A program made the translations under genes and the position numbers. A stretch of 64,000 nt of DNA from Isoetes taiwanensis (taxonomy: Eukaryota; Streptophyta; Lycopodiopsida; Isoetales; Isoetaceae), in the NCBI GenBank assembly GCA_021234155.1, contig JAJEKV010000011.1, positions 11,281,045-11,345,044 on the forward strand, given 5' to 3'. Below are positions 21,373 to 34,286 of the stretch, in pieces (the first letter of the stretch is position 1; each line of letters starts with the position of its first letter). The notes beneath the pieces were generated by a model, which saw only the letters and a program-made list of their open reading frames with translations, was not told the origin of the DNA and did no database searches.

Positions 21373-24140
21373 AGATTCCTCCTTCTCTTGCTTCACCACA
21401 ACCACCTGCTTCATATCTGTAGCCACATTCTCCACTAAAATTTCTTCAGTACCAGTTGTATATGTTCCTGTCTTACATGATTCTTCAATCTTTTCGATTG
21501 TAGTTCCAACTAAGGCCATAGATCCACTAGTTTCCTCTGTTTCTGCGAATAATAGAATGTATGAACATGCAATAAATAAATGCAATAAGTAGTTTTTGAC
21601 TTACCATTTGAAAACAGCATTTCAAGTTTGGTCTGATGATGTGGCATTGGCTTTAGAATTGGTACCTTCTGCACCTTGTCTACAACTGTTTTCTTTGGAG
21701 TGTCGAAGACCTCTACAATAATATGTTTTTTCTTTAGAGTGTCAGAGACGGCTTCATTGTTCTCCTCGCTCGCTGGTTCCAGTACTACAAGATAACTCAT
21801 TGTCAACAACAGCATAAACATCAAGAAAATGTAGAAATTAAACTAATATGGACACACACCTGTGTTGCCACATTCAGCCCTTTGCTTCATGGGCTCAATT
21901 TGTTGTGCATATGAAGCTACAATTGTAGCTTTGCTTGTGACAATTGTATCTGTTATTAAAAAAAATGAGCTCAATTTGCTTCCTTATAAAATCCAGCAAA
22001 TTCATTTAAAAATAATTACTTACTTGATGTTCCTTTTCCTCCTCTCTCATGCTCTGCTACAAATGTGTTCAATGTGTTCAGAGGTGACCTAAATGTGGAC
22101 GGGGTTGACTTATCATGCTTCCCTCCATAATAATCATCTACACAACTTGAAAAATCAAGTGTCTTTGCAGGAGGATCTACTCTGTTCTTGCCGGCATCTG
22201 CATACGAGGTGAAATTGAAATACATATGAAGAGACCATAACCACATATCACATACCTTTCTCTGGCTTCTTTATACTACCCATGTCACCTGCAAGAATGA
22301 AAGCATTACCAATAGTAACTAGATGACTGAAAGAAATATACAATCCAGAAAAGCAATGTACAATCCAATTCCAAATGTACTCCATGTATCTGTATTGCAG
22401 AACTATGTACAGTTTTATGTACCCACGTCCAAATGTAGAAAGCTTCCTAGAAAAAAGAATTCATAAATGCATTCCATATAGCTTATTAGATATATGTATT
22501 TGGAGCCAAGTGTAGAAAAGCTTACTGGAAAATTGTAATTGCATTAAAATGTATCATAGAGTACAGCATGTATCAAAATGTCCCCCAGTAGAAGACCACA
22601 TGTTATACAAATGTACACACAGGCAGTTACCTACTTATCCTATTTTCTTAGTACATAAAAGTAACTCCTCAATAATATCTGGCAACACTGTACATCATGC
22701 ACATTAATAATATGCATGTACTAACATGATGTTTACACCAGCCTAGAAAAGCAAAACGATCCAACCCTACAAATCTTCACTTCAACCTACATTTAAAAAC
22801 CCAAATGTAATTAATATACTACAGAACAATTAATGCACAACCAATGCACAACTTCTAACTAATATCCATCTACCAATCTTACACCTGAACTAATAAAGAA
22901 AGACATGAAAGAAATCGATTATGCATGCTTACCTTTTCCAATCAGCCCCAATGCACGAGGTAGATTCACATCCCATGTGCGACTGATGTACCGCAGTTGT
23001 TGTTCCTTGTGCTAGCAAGATAGGAGATACATAATAGGCGATAAGGATGTGCACGCAAGATGCCAATACCTTGGGGAGGAACCAAAACACCGCTCAATTT
23101 GTGCAGGACTGAAAATCAGCATTTGGCTGCTCTGCAACTGAAACCAAAGAAAGAGGAGGAGGCTGCAAGCTAAGGACCGAGGAGTGATCTAAGAACTCCC
23201 TCAACTCCAAAATCTTTGTGTCCCCCTCCTCAATTGCTTTCTTTTTTGAAGACCTTAAATTGAGTTCGAATCTAGCTGCCTCAACTTCGGATGCTTTTGC
23301 TTCCACTTCCTTGCTAAGCTCGGCTAGATCCCCCCCAGCTTGCTCTTCTCCAAGAATTGCATCCTCCACCTTCCATTTTATGTACTCAAACTTCATAGCA
23401 CTACCGTCACTTTCATCCATCTGTTGTTGAAATGCCACGCAACTCGACATCGATTCAAGTAATTAGTCTCGCCTCATGGACTAGCTTAGAATATCTTGCC
23501 CTTTCCCCTTCCCTATGCTTCAAAGTCTCATATAGTAGCAGCCTCGCCTCTCAGTAAATTCTCGTGATCTCCTTACATATGCTTTCCTTCAAAGAGGATC
23601 TGCTCTCAAGAAATACATTCAAATTGTCCAGATCTTCTTTTTTGTAGAAAGTATCATAGGACTTGTAGCTCTTGGCATTGCTCGACTTAACTGTTACAAC
23701 TTCAGTCAAAACCTCGGATTCTTTGACCTTGCTTTTAGCTGTGGCTGTTTTTTTCACATCATCCCAATCAACTGATTCACCTTTTAAGTGTAAGGCAAAT
23801 GCTCGAGCAAAATACAGTGGAACATAGTGATTCTGTACATCTTTCCTACCGAATGCAAACTCGTACCACTTGAAAAATTCTGCCTGGTCTTCCAACTTGT
23901 ACCCGTACCTGGTAGGTTCCTTAGATCCCCAAACTTCTGTCACTAAAGAGTTGTATTCTGCAAATTTTTCCTTGAATTTCATATTCGCCCGGATCCCTTG
24001 CGTAAAAATCGCGGTCCTCATTTCGGGTTCTCCTTGCTACTGGCCGGGACTTCGAATTCAAATGTGTCCCCTCGCTTTGAAGCCACAGGAGATTTTTGGA
24101 CTGATGCAGGGGCAGCACTCTTCTTTGGTGTCTTTGCCAT
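18690..24140 (-). CDS. Ulp1/C48 cysteine protease-like gene, multi-exon (copy B)
   Basis: A start ATG at 24140 opens MAKTPKKSAAPASVQ. Downstream come a globular region (WGSKEPTRYGYKLED, 23551-24021), a coiled-coil-like acidic region (23094-23450), and several short, low-complexity exons (22246-21349). Then come the protease exons: a histidine in EDPAHHVLV, VLNSMTG in the place of the usual active-site aspartate, and VPQQPDNVSCGLYVMAF with the Gln and Cys typical of Ulp1 enzymes (20389-20664). A C-terminal region without known motif follows, to a stop made at the duplication joint. The family cleaves SUMO or SUMO-like tags; in plants such domains are also carried by Mutator-like transposons, so this could be element-borne. 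One frame change lies near 24020 (ENPK to MRTAIF). Exon ends in the low-complexity part are uncertain. I saw no terminal repeats around it. Confidence 0.55.
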
Positions 24141-24535
24141 TGTCTATACCTGCAATGCAACAACACAAAACACATATTATATAACCATGTATTTTATAAT
24201 ACTTTCTATTGAACAGTTGTATGGGTATCAAATAGTTGGGGGTTCACGCTATATTAACTTACAATTCTTTCAGCGTTCTTTACATTTTGGATGAGAATGT
24301 ACACTTCAGATCCTTGTTCGAGCTAATTTAGGAACTGTACGGACTTGGGAAAAGTTCAAAAATAATAAAATTGTGCTTTATTGTAACCGTTCTGGCACTA
24401 TTAATAAAAAAGTTAAGTTTTTGTCGTTTTAACAATTTGTTACCGTGTTCCATGTTTCATGTATAATAGTTTTTGTCATTTTAATAATTTGTCACTGTGT
24501 TCCATGTTTCACGTATAATATATGTATTATATATG
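24141..24535. other. AT-rich upstream region of the Ulp1-like gene
   Basis: No coding pattern. It contains repeated GTTCCATGTTTCATGTATAATA-like phrases (near 24450 and 24500). It would hold the promoter of the minus-strand Ulp1-like gene, but I see no clear TATA box to name. Confidence 0.3.
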
Positions 24536-25048
24536 TAATTCGGGTTCAACATTTGACCTAAGTGCTTTGAAAATCTTCTATTGATCAGTACTATCACCTC
24601 ATTCGACCTAGGTACCTTGAGAACCCTCCCTGGATCAGAAGCGTCTTGACTTCTGTTGCTGCTTGCCCCTTCGCATGCCATCTTGTTGATGAGAAGTAAT
24701 CTATGCATGCCAAGGGGCCAAACAGCCACAGGCCAGTTGAGATGAATTTGATCCAGAGGAGGGTTCACAAGATACATGATCCACATGTGATATTCAGATT
24801 CAACATTCGACCTAAGTGCCTTGAGAACGAATCTTCTTCTGATCATCACCATCAACTTAGTCGACCGTAATGCCTTGAGAACCCTCGTTGGGTCAGAAGC
24901 CTCTTGACTTTCGTTGTTGCTTGCCCCTTTGTATGCCACAGAATCCTCTGATAAGAAGTAATCTACGCATGCCAAGGGGCTAGACAACCACAGACCAGTC
25001 GAGAGGATTCTGACCAGGAGGAGGGTTCACAAGATACACGATCCACTA
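24536..25048. repeat. Two tandem copies of a ~254-bp unit
   Basis: GACCTAAGTGC recurs at 24555 and 24809, and each unit ends with GGAGGGTTCACAAGATACA followed by GATCCAC. An open minus-strand frame of 168 codons spans both units, but it simply reads the repeat twice and shows no known domain, so I do not call it a gene. Confidence 0.75.
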
Positions 25049-25605
25049 TTGATGATTATGACGTAGTCTAGTTAAGAAAGGTTCACAAGGCCCCCAATCA
25101 ACTGTATTGTCCATGCATAGTGGCATATACCATGGCAAGGGTATCAACTGCACCAAGGAACATCAAAGCGAAAGCATTGCGCATTCCCAAATCTTGCTTT
25201 CATGCCTCTTTGAACAATGGAACTTAGAATGTAACTAAGCTACATTGCCCAAAGAGACAGGGAAAGAAAGATTGGGAAGTCTCGATGCTTTTACTCATCA
25301 GCCACATGAATTCTGATGAACCCTTTTACGCTTGGGCCACTAACCCCAATGGCATCTGTCTTTCTACATCAGTCCCTTCTTTTCAATGGTCACCATGGTT
25401 TTATCTACCATGATGTTCAAAAAAAAGAAGGTCTGACTAGAGGTCCAGATGTCAAAGGCATTGTATGTCCAGATGTTTTGATTCACTTTTTACTTAGCTA
25501 ATACATAACTCAATGACCTAGCATTTGAGAACCGCACCCGTGACTCGTCTCACCATCAACTCATGAACTTCAAGCCACATAATAGCAAGCAACCACTAGG
25601 CTGTA
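25049..25605. other. No gene seen
   Basis: I see neither a coding pattern nor repeats here beyond the end of the 254-bp tandem unit. Confidence 0.3.
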
Positions 25606-26640
25606 TCACCGATGACCACAATAAAATAGAGTATTCAGAATCTTGTTACCTTCGTCCTTGTACATTCTAGCAAAATCAGCCAAGTAATACACAATATATG
25701 TTGTTCCATGCAAGTCAAAGTCAACCCTTACAGCCACCATCTTTGAGCCATTACCATAATAAAGATCATGTTGCATATATAGATGCCTCGCCCTTTCGAT
25801 CTCAATTTTTTTCTTACCCTCGCCATTTAAACCCTTGTAATGCCACCGCTTCACTTCCACTGTCTCATCCATCATCCTACATTCACAACAATCAAAAATG
25901 CCAATATAAACAGCATGAGGATCAATGCATCCTTTCTCCTTTCCATACTCAAAATGGAGCAGCACATTGCCCGGATGCAAGTCCATATGCAAATACCTTT
26001 CTTGATGAAGTTTTCGCAGGCCGCTGCAGAATGACATAACCAAGTCCCCAACCCTGGAGGCAACAAATAACTCTTTCCTTCTGCGCTCCTCAAGGCGCAT
26101 CAAATCAGTCTCAACTCTGGGGACAACTGCTAACTTTTTAAACGCAAGATCAGCAAAAGCATTGCACTCATGACTTGTAAAAAAGCTTGCCAAAGAACCT
26201 CCATTCTAAAAAGGAAAAATTAAGCCCTGCACCAGTAGTGCTACCAATGCTGCGTATTATACATCCATGCCTAACCTACATCCTAGACTCCCTCATGTTT
26301 TTCAACATAGCTTCCACTAGCTTATTAGGATCTATACCTGGCTGAAAATTATTGTTCTGAAACTTTACGCAATATGGTTCATCCTTAATAAAACTAGAAC
26401 CCAAAATATTGTATTTATGCACCGTCCCATATGAACAGAACCAATTCTTTGTCTATTTATTATCTGCGACGAATCTACTTTTGCAAACCAGGTTGTCTTA
26501 GCATCTGCTCTTCTACAAGCTTCCCACTCGCTATCCGTCTCACCAGGACGTTTGGCTCTTATTGTTTGTGCCAACTCTTTCTTAACAAGATGAGGGCGTT
26601 GGTGGGCTTCTTTCTTCATCCACGACAGTGCACAGATGAC
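25606..26640 (-). pseudogene. Protein kinase-like fragment
   Basis: The main exon (25606-26205, acceptor CTTTTTAG) has LRKLHQERYLHMDLHPGNVL, which matches the kinase catalytic loop (HxDxxxxN), then IGIFDCCECRMM where DFG would stand. The metal-binding DFG is thus changed to DCC. No glycine loop or beta-3 lysine is visible in this exon. An upstream stretch (26365-26640) reads VKKELAQTIRAKRPGETDSEW and may be an earlier exon. The arrangement suggests a divergent pseudokinase, possibly of a kind spread by transposons. I cannot place it in a family or find a full gene. Confidence 0.45.
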
Positions 26641-27616
26641 AGCAACAACACCTACAGGTCAAGCAAAAATAAAACCTCCAATTTAGTGCTTAGCAACAAC
26701 GTAAATCAACTCACTTTGACTATAACAATGCTAAGTTTTAAGCCACTACATCAGGACCCTAACATCCTATCCTACTACTACTAAATGACTTTTGATTGGT
26801 CGATAACTACGTGCAAGGATGGGGGAACACGTGAAATGACCAAAACACGATTTATGATCCAGCCCAGCCACTGATAGAATGCTCCCACTTAAAGGCTAGC
26901 AAGTTCAAATGCATTACACTTGACCCAGGTCGTGCTTTTTCATAAGACATGACTAATCGAATACTTACTAAAACATACACCAATCCCTATATTGGTGTCG
27001 GACTTTCATCAACACCACCATCAGGAACTAGGGTATACATTAGTAAGACATCCTCGTAACCTTCTATGAGTGTACAACGCACACCTTTCGACACTGTGTG
27101 GCCAAAGCCAACAACGGCATCAGGCGAGGGCTATACTTCTCAAAGAAGGGTAGATCCTAACTACCTTAAACTACGGCAACGCCACCCACCCTCAGCATGG
27201 CGCAAATAACTGCGGCAATACCAGGCAAGGGACACTGCCTATGCTCTTGGCAACATGAAACCCTAATGGCGCTACAGTTGTCCTTTGATAAGGGAGGGCA
27301 ACAAAAGTTTTTTTTTTCTTTGTGTTATTCTGTTCTTTTGTTTGTGGTCTTATTGTTCTTTTTTTTCCTAAAATAGGTCAAGCTCAATCCACAGAACAAG
27401 GCACCACATCACGCCCCTTGGATAGGGGGCAACAGGCAAGGACCTAATTGAGGACCTTGCCTAGACCTAGCTAACAAAAAACAACAACTATTTTTTTGCT
27501 TAAAAACTAAGAAAAACAAAAAAAAAAAAAAAATTTGAGGGGCAAGTAGGAGGTTTGGCGCAGAAGATACCTTCTTTGCGGCGCAAAAACTGAAAAGCCG
27601 CGCTACAAACATATAA
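26641..27616. other. No gene seen; homopolymer-rich spacer
   Basis: Long T and A runs occur near 27310 and 27518. No frame shows a family motif. Confidence 0.3.
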
Positions 27617-27805
27617 ATATTTTCGCGTAGCAGGTTTGTTCAGTTTCGCGTACGAGAAAAATTTTTCGCGTACGCGAAACTAAAGAAACCGCGTACACAA
27701 AACCTTGGGAGTTTTGCGTACCACATACGAGAAAATGAAATTTAAATTTGCGCCACCGTTACGCTATTTTCGCGTACATGTTTCTTTATGTTTCGCGTAT
27801 GCGAA
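27617..27805. repeat. Cluster of TTTCGCGTACGCGAAA-type palindromes
   Basis: About seven forms of one motif occur in 190 bp: TTTTCGCGTAGC, GTTTCGCGTACGAGAAA, the full palindrome TTTCGCGTACGCGAAA (near 27665), ACCGCGTACAC, TTTTGCGTACC, TTTTCGCGTACATG and GTTTCGCGTATGCGAA. Many differences are C/G to T/A at CpG sites. The cluster resembles the palindrome clusters of elements 1 and 2 but has its own sequence. I found neither terminal repeats nor a DUF7869 frame around it. Confidence 0.65.
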
Positions 27806-28429
27806 TTTTTTTTCTGGCCGACGACTTAAATATCTAGCATAATAACAGGGGGTTAATTTTATAGTTTTATACGCTTTTTCACATGGTTTTTTTATGATTT
27901 CGGTGTTGTATTCGTGTTGGCATGCTAAATAGTATTTCTAGAGTGCGCGCTTTTTGGGCCGTTGATTTTGGTTGGCTAAACAATCCGACGGTTGTTGTTG
28001 TGAACACTGCATACATATGCATATGCATGAAACCCCATAACTTTTGCCCTCTGGATTCTTGCTGCTGCTAGTGGAGTGGATTCTTTGGCAAAGTGGATTC
28101 TTGCTAACGGCTGTTGTCTGTTGTCGGTAACACTGCAATATATTTTAAATCTTTACATGCGAAGGTCGAAATGGGGATTTTTAGGTTTTCTTGTGAAGGC
28201 GGGCGGCGTTGCATGGCTTTGCATAGGAAAAGGGCTTCCAAACCACAGAATTGACAATGCAACGGGGAAGGGCAGAATTTTGTGCAGAGGGTTGAAGAAA
28301 TACTGCAACGCCTCTTCTGCAGGTCCGTTTGCATGGAATATGTTTTTTCGAGGTTGTGCTTGCTGGTTCATGAAGCTTTCTGCATATCTCACAGCAAAGG
28401 AGGCATCTAGGGAAGCTCAAAAAGCATAG

Positions 28430-28580
28430 ATGGTTTTGCACGGATGGTTTCTGCAGATGGTTTTGCACGGATGGTTTTGGCGGATGGTTTTGCACGGATG
28501 GTTTTTGCCAATGGTTTTGCATGGATAGTTTCTGCAGATGGTTTTGCACAGATGGTTTCTGCAGATCTCACAGCAAAGGA
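28430..28580 (+). repeat. Minisatellite of GGATGGTTTTGCAC-like units
   Basis: Units of 17-20 bp built from ATGGTTTTGCACGG and ATGGTTTCTGCAG repeat about eight times with changes. On both sides stands the phrase TCTCACAGCAAAGGAGGCAT (near 28385 and 28565), so the block itself lies inside a larger duplication. Open frames reading it (QNHLCKTIC-like repeats) are by-products. Confidence 0.8.
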
Positions 28581-30050
28581 GGCATCTAGGGAAGCTCGAA
28601 CAGCACATATGGGCTAACACAGTATTATGGCAAGGTTCTTCTGCAATTTATGTATGATGTTGTTCTAAAGTGGTCTGCCACGACTTCAGTTTCTTCAGCC
28701 TATTACTGCATAGATGTCAGAGCATACATGCTCGCCTTGCTCTTTATCTCATTTGGCTGATTGTATTCTCCCTCATTCCCTTGAGATGAAGCAGGGATAT
28801 GCAATACCGGAGACACCGGAGACAAGGCCACAACTAGGCATGCATTTGAACACATATTTGAATCTTTGACTCTGTAAGTTAATTTTTTGTTTGAATTCCA
28901 ACTAAGAAGCTTGTTTTTTCTGAAAAGGAAGACCATTTTGTCTCTCAGCATAGCATCCACTAGTATCTAGGTTCAGATGGAGCCAAGATACATTTGAAAC
29001 TTCTTGGACTTTTCTTATCTTCATTGTTCATATATTTATTTTGTGAGTACAGGGTTTCTTTCTGGTCATATGCTTACTATCTGAGTAAATATTATGAGCT
29101 TTTTCACACAGCATTATTTCTACTAAGAAAAACTTTTTCCACTATCCTACGGTCCTTGTGCTTTTTTTCGCTCCAGTTTACCCAGTATAGGTTATTGCTC
29201 TACTCTTCTTACGAATACCGTTGTCCATGATTGGCAAAACATAGATGCCCTGCGCTGTGGCAGTTTGCAGGCATATATTCAGATCTGGAAAAAAGCTTTT
29301 GCTGGATGTTTATAGTACCTCAAGTGTGAGGTGTCTTTGCTATGCAGTGTATGATGTTTGACTCAGAACAAAGATGCAATGTTGCATATGAACAACAAAA
29401 CTAGCCCTATATATGATAGATATTGCAGGTCATGGACTTTGATTCCAATATGTAGCAATACAATGTAACAGTTAGTGTGTTCTCTTTTTCGGAATGGAAT
29501 TAAGACCACCATAGTGCTTGCCATGGCAAAGCATGCTTACGTGGATGACAACACATGTCATCCCACATGTCTAGCATATGCAGTGGCAGTACCAATATCC
29601 ACTAATCGTTGTTTCCAGATACGGTTGTTGGTTAACGTCTGATTCCTCAATACGAGAAGCAGATTCTTATGTGGATGGACATCATTACAAATGTTTTCTA
29701 TTATGTTTACCTGTGTTTACTTGTCTTTTTGTATAGCCACTCTCCTTTTTCATTGGTCCTATTTCATTGTTCCTATGTTCCAAAATATTGAAATGTATTG
29801 TATGTTTGTTGTTTGTTTGTTTGTTTGTTAGGGTCCGAACACAACATAACATCAATTCATTTAAGTATAATGTAATGTTTTTTGTTGGAGGCCCTGAAGG
29901 GGCCAAATTTTTTTTAGCTACAACATAAACCATTATATTACACACTTCAAAATTAAATTCCCCCTTAAACCCCCTTTAGTTTGGGTGCATATTCACACGG
30001 GGGGTTACTCCGGACCGAGAGCTGTCAGATGGGCATATTTGCCTATCTAA
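28581..30050. other. No gene seen
   Basis: AT-rich spacer. A TTTG run lies near 29810. Short open frames show no motif. Confidence 0.3.
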
Positions 30051-30215
30051 ATATGTTTTTTTTTCAAAAAAATACGTATTTCTTAACTTTATACGTCAGG
30101 AATTTAGATTTCGTACGTACGGAACCTATCCCTACTTCGCACATACCAATTGCATCCCATAGTAATTTTGTATTACCATGTGCCATCTTTCTTCCAAACC
30201 TTACTTTCATGTGCT
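30051..30215 (-). pseudogene. Possible downstream piece of the minus-strand LINE split by the gypsy element
   Basis: On the minus strand LRAHESKVWKKDGTW can be read across the junction if the gypsy element and one GTGCT are removed and the frame is moved by one base after EYKYLG at 42880. This would be the part after the reverse transcriptase of the LINE seen at 42858-43276. The match to LINE C-terminal parts is loose, so this is tentative. Confidence 0.3.
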
Positions 30216-32810
30216 TGTTGCCTGGCTATAGCATGCAACATGTACAAGGCTCCTGAGCAATATCACAGGCAAAGATTTGAAGACCAAGAATACTGAAAAC
30301 CAAAAGATTTGAAGACCAAAGATGCTGATGAAGAACCCAAAGGATGACTTTAAGTCAAGACACAAGTTCACAACTCAAACTCCAAGGATTGAATGCATTC
30401 TCTAGCTCTGAAGGCACTTGTGAAGTTTGGAAGACCCCTATGAAGATGGCAAGCTATGATATGGTATTTATCTTTCTCATGTTGTGATGACTCTCTATTT
30501 GCCTTTTGTTCCATCATACCATCATCCTTTATCCTATTTCTTCACCTTCCTTGCCTTTTCACATCCTATACCATCATGTATTTCATATGTAGCCATTTGT
30601 TTCATAGTTGACCTACCATTACCTAGGGCACATTTTCCAAGAAAGTTGTCAAACCTAAAAGTTGCCTAGCATCAAGTTCTATATCATCATTTTCATCTCA
30701 TGCCTTGCCATTCCATTATCACACACTTCATACCAAGTAGCTAAAGAAAAAAAACATATGTGCTAAGCACAAAAACACAAAAAGCACAAAATGCCTAGTC
30801 ACCATCTCTAAGTGACATGGCATGATGACTAGATATACATGTCATCACCTCCAAAGCTACTTTGGTCCACTCATCATTTACCACTTTCATGTCTCATTCA
30901 TCATGTTGCCACCTAAGCACCAAATTTCCACATCATCACATCACTCCACATCATCAAATGATGACTAGGCAAGTTTTGACCAAACTCAAAAATTGGTCAA
31001 CCTAATGATCAAATTACCTTGGGAAGTGAACCTACTAGCCTTGTTTACCCTAGTTGACCTATTTTTTTCACCTTTCTACTACATTTTCACCTATTGCCAC
31101 CTCATCATCAAAATATCAAGGGGCATTTGAAATCTTGAAATTCCATCCAGGCAAAATGCCTTGTTTGACCAACACACATCACCATTGACTTTGCCCAGTC
31201 ATCATTGATTCATCCCTTTTTTGAACAAAAAAATCAAAGTATTATTTTTCCAAAATTTGGCCTTGCCACCTTGAAGCTCCCATGAAAATATGCCACCTGG
31301 CACAAAAAATCTCCAAAAAAGACCCTATATAGACCTTCAAATTTCATTTCTTGGGAACCGTGCCCCTTGCCAAAAAAATACAAAAAATTTCCTATTCTAC
31401 CCCCCATGACCTAGATTCCTTTCCAGCCTATCCGCACCCTCCACGTGGCTCACCCGGGCGTGTGGGGCGGTGGAGGTACCGGATCCCACGTGGGCAAGAC
31501 ACGTCAATTTACGAGTCCACCTAGATCGAGCTATATATCACCTGGTCTGACTTTTTGATCTCTACTGTGGGATATATCGGCCCAACCCTAAAATTTGAAC
31601 TTGCCAAGAAACCTCCATTCTGTTGAGCCAAACGAAGTAATCATTGCATCTGTTGGCCGGTTTTGTCCTACTCCACCTAAAGAACAGTTTAATTAAACCA
31701 AAACCGTAGCCTTGATTGCGAATTTGCCAAGATCCGGCCGGAAACAGGGGATTTTAAAAAGGGGTTTGTTCTACTGAAATTTTTTTTGAGGGCCATAAGT
31801 GGATTTGAAGACCGTGAACGCGGAAGTCGTGGACGTCTGTGAGCTTTTTTAAGATCCTCCCGCCCGAAATCAAAATCTGAGGCATATATGATGAAATATC
31901 CTTGAATCTTTTGAAACTTGAAGTTTATTTTGATTGAGTTATTCTTGGGTGATCTAGTCGGACATTCTTGTATACCACTTAATGAAAATCGGAATTTGGG
32001 AAAAGACTGTGTGAAACTATGATTGAACTCATTTTACTCTGCATTGTCATTTACAATTGAGCATAAAGGAATTGAGCAGAATACAACTAGTGTTTGTTTA
32101 AGTCATTGTTAGGAGATAAAATTGAAACGACCTGCAGAACATATGTCCTTTGAAAAAGACTAAAAATAGATCTTTTCTTCGAATCATCTGTTAGTTTGTA
32201 GGCATTTCTAGCATCCAAGCGACTATTAGAAGCATCAGTAGTGAGTATTAAGAGCAGAGAAAACAAAAGAAAGGGGATTGACAATTAGAGTGCAAAGACT
32301 GTTACAGACATTGCCATTGAAACTCTGGCAATGCATGTTACAGCAAGAATTTAAGCTTTGTTTCAACCAAGTGAGCATATGCACGTGACCTACGGGAGCA
32401 TACCTAGGTGTGGGAACTTGTTTCTACCATAGAAGATCATTGTTTAGCATTTGGCAAAATCGAGCTCACTGTCCAGGCCATTGACCAAAAATTGACCCAG
32501 TCAGGAAGTTTATTTGTGAGAAATCTGTAAGCACTTTGCTGTAGACTTTTTCACAATGTTTTCTCGAGTTGGCCAAGCATACTTTGGTAAAGATTTCAAG
32601 TGCTTTTGAAATAGATGCATGGTTTGGTGAATGTTTGAGTCTTTGCTAGTTTCTTTTTGCTTTAGGGACTCTAGTGGATTTGGTATTTCCTTGCAAATTC
32701 GGAGATGTTTTTAAAGTCTTGATTGATCACCTCAAGTGATCTGGAGGTCCTGACCATCAAAACACCCTTGTAAGGCCCCAGTTGGAGACCACCCAGGATA
32801 ATCTCCAACA
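30216..32810 (+). repeat. Gypsy 5' LTR, 2,595 bp
   Basis: It starts TGTTGCCTGGCTATAGC and ends ATCTCCAACA, aligning with 40235-42852 over its full length. It has no gene. An open frame at 32087-32284 (minus) recurs in the other LTR simply because the LTRs are copies. Confidence 0.9.
31442..31538 (+). promoter_or_regulatory. LTR promoter candidate: two CACGTG boxes and TATATAT
   Basis: CACGTG stands at 31442 and 31487, ACGT again near 31500, and TATATAT at 31532. In plants CACGTG (G-box) is bound by bZIP and bHLH factors. Boxes 45 and 90 bp before a TATA motif suit an active promoter. The same block is kept in the 3' LTR (near 41462-41560). A second TATATAG at 31326 is an alternative TATA box. 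Confidence 0.45.
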
Positions 32811-32876
32811 TTTTGGAGGTCCTACCGAGATATCCCTCCTGGAAATTAAAAACTCACCTGGAAATAAAAAAAAAAC

Positions 32877-33840
32877 ATGCCTCCAAGTAGGAGAAGTGAG
32901 CAGACGGTGAAGCTCCGGAACCCATCGATCCCCATTGGAATGCCCAGTTCAAGCAATATGCCTCCTAATTTGACTCTGCCTCCTATTTTTGAACTGAACA
33001 CGCCAATTACTCCTCCTATTTTTGAGCCCAAAGATGAATGCCAATCAATTCTTGAAGACATTTGAAGACTACTACAAAGATTATGGTAATAAAAAAGGTT
33101 GTAAGTTCTCTGAATTTGTGAAATGTATGAAATCTAATGAACCTGAAGCATGGTGTGAACATGTTACTACTGTTATGGGTACTAATACTTATGAGAGTCT
33201 TGTAGAACAGTTCTTGAGCAGGTTTGGAAAGCTATTAGCACCACAAGAGCTTGCCAATGAGCTTCAAACTTTCTGCATTCGAAGTGGAGAGAGCATCAAC
33301 CAATATCTTTGAAAGATTCGATTGCCTACCTTAGGAAATGCCAAAAGAGTCATATCCCCACTCCATCTCTCTTCTTTGTAGCTGCTTTTATCAAAGGTCT
33401 AGCTCCTAGGCCAAGAATTCACAAGAAAATGCTTAGGATCCAAAACCAAGAAGGTTTTGATTCTATACATAAAGCCTTTGCCAAAGCTACTTCTATATCT
33501 GCAGAACTATCTTTCCTACCTGACACTTGCTACCCACATGTCTCAGATCCTTTCTATCCCGATTATGAACAAGAACACGTGTATGTTGTGAAGGAAAAAG
33601 AAAAGCCAAGGTTGAGGAAGAAGCTCAACCCAATGAATCAAAAGTTTGAGATGGTCAAGATGATGAAACTATAGCAGAGTTGACTAAGCAACTCATGGAG
33701 ATGAAAAAATAGCATAAAAACTTATCCACCATGCATTCATTGTACCAAGAATACTCACCCTAGTGACATTTGTTATTCTGAGGGCTTGCTTGAAGTGTGG
33801 GAAGAAAGGTCATTATGGAAAGGTTTGCCCAGTGTGCAAG
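32877..33840 (+). pseudogene. Gypsy gag with zinc knuckle
   Basis: ATG at 32877 opens MPPSRRSEQTVKLRN. The frame changes near 33040, after which FLKTFEDYYKDYG, EAWCEHV and FLSRFGKLLAP follow as in retrotransposon gag (capsid), and changes again near 33310. A CCHC knuckle (CLKCGKKGHYGKVC) lies at 33787-33828. The protein would package element RNA. At least three frame breaks make this copy non-functional. Confidence 0.75.
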
Positions 33841-34286
33841 TTCTCGCAAAGAGATTGGCCATTATGAGGATAGATGCTTGGCGAAGGAGTATTTGGAGAA
33901 ACAAGAACAAGGCAAAAAATTTGAGACTAGTGCATCTATAAGATTCTTGGAAGAAGAAGCATTCCAGGAAGCGATCATGGCGGTACAAACTAGAGCTATG
34001 GTGAGAACAGGAAGGATGCAAACTCAGTCAGTACCAAGAGAAAGAAATTCAAAAAGAAGATCAAGCTTATCAGGTAATAGCTCTCGCTCCTCTGAAAGAT
34101 TCGGAGAAAAGATAAAGATTTGGATGACTTTGAACATATTCTTAAGAATTCTAAGGTGACTTTGGATTTATTAACTTTGTTGAGGATTGCTCCTAGTTAT
34201 AGGCGAAAGTAATCAACTCTAGTAATGTAGAAACAGTTTCTTTTGCCTCTGAAATTGTACTAACTCGGGGAAGAGGAAGACCACGG

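Noticed and set aside
24481-24987. 168-codon minus-strand frame as a gene
   Set aside because: It reads a 254-bp tandem repeat twice, without known domains.
28181-28620. Frames with QNHLCKTIC-like repeats as a repeat protein
   Set aside because: They are translations of a minisatellite, open in several frames at once.
32087-32284. Minus-strand frame repeated at 42133-42330 as a conserved small gene
   Set aside because: The two are identical only because they lie in the two LTRs of one element; no domain or codon pattern supports a gene.
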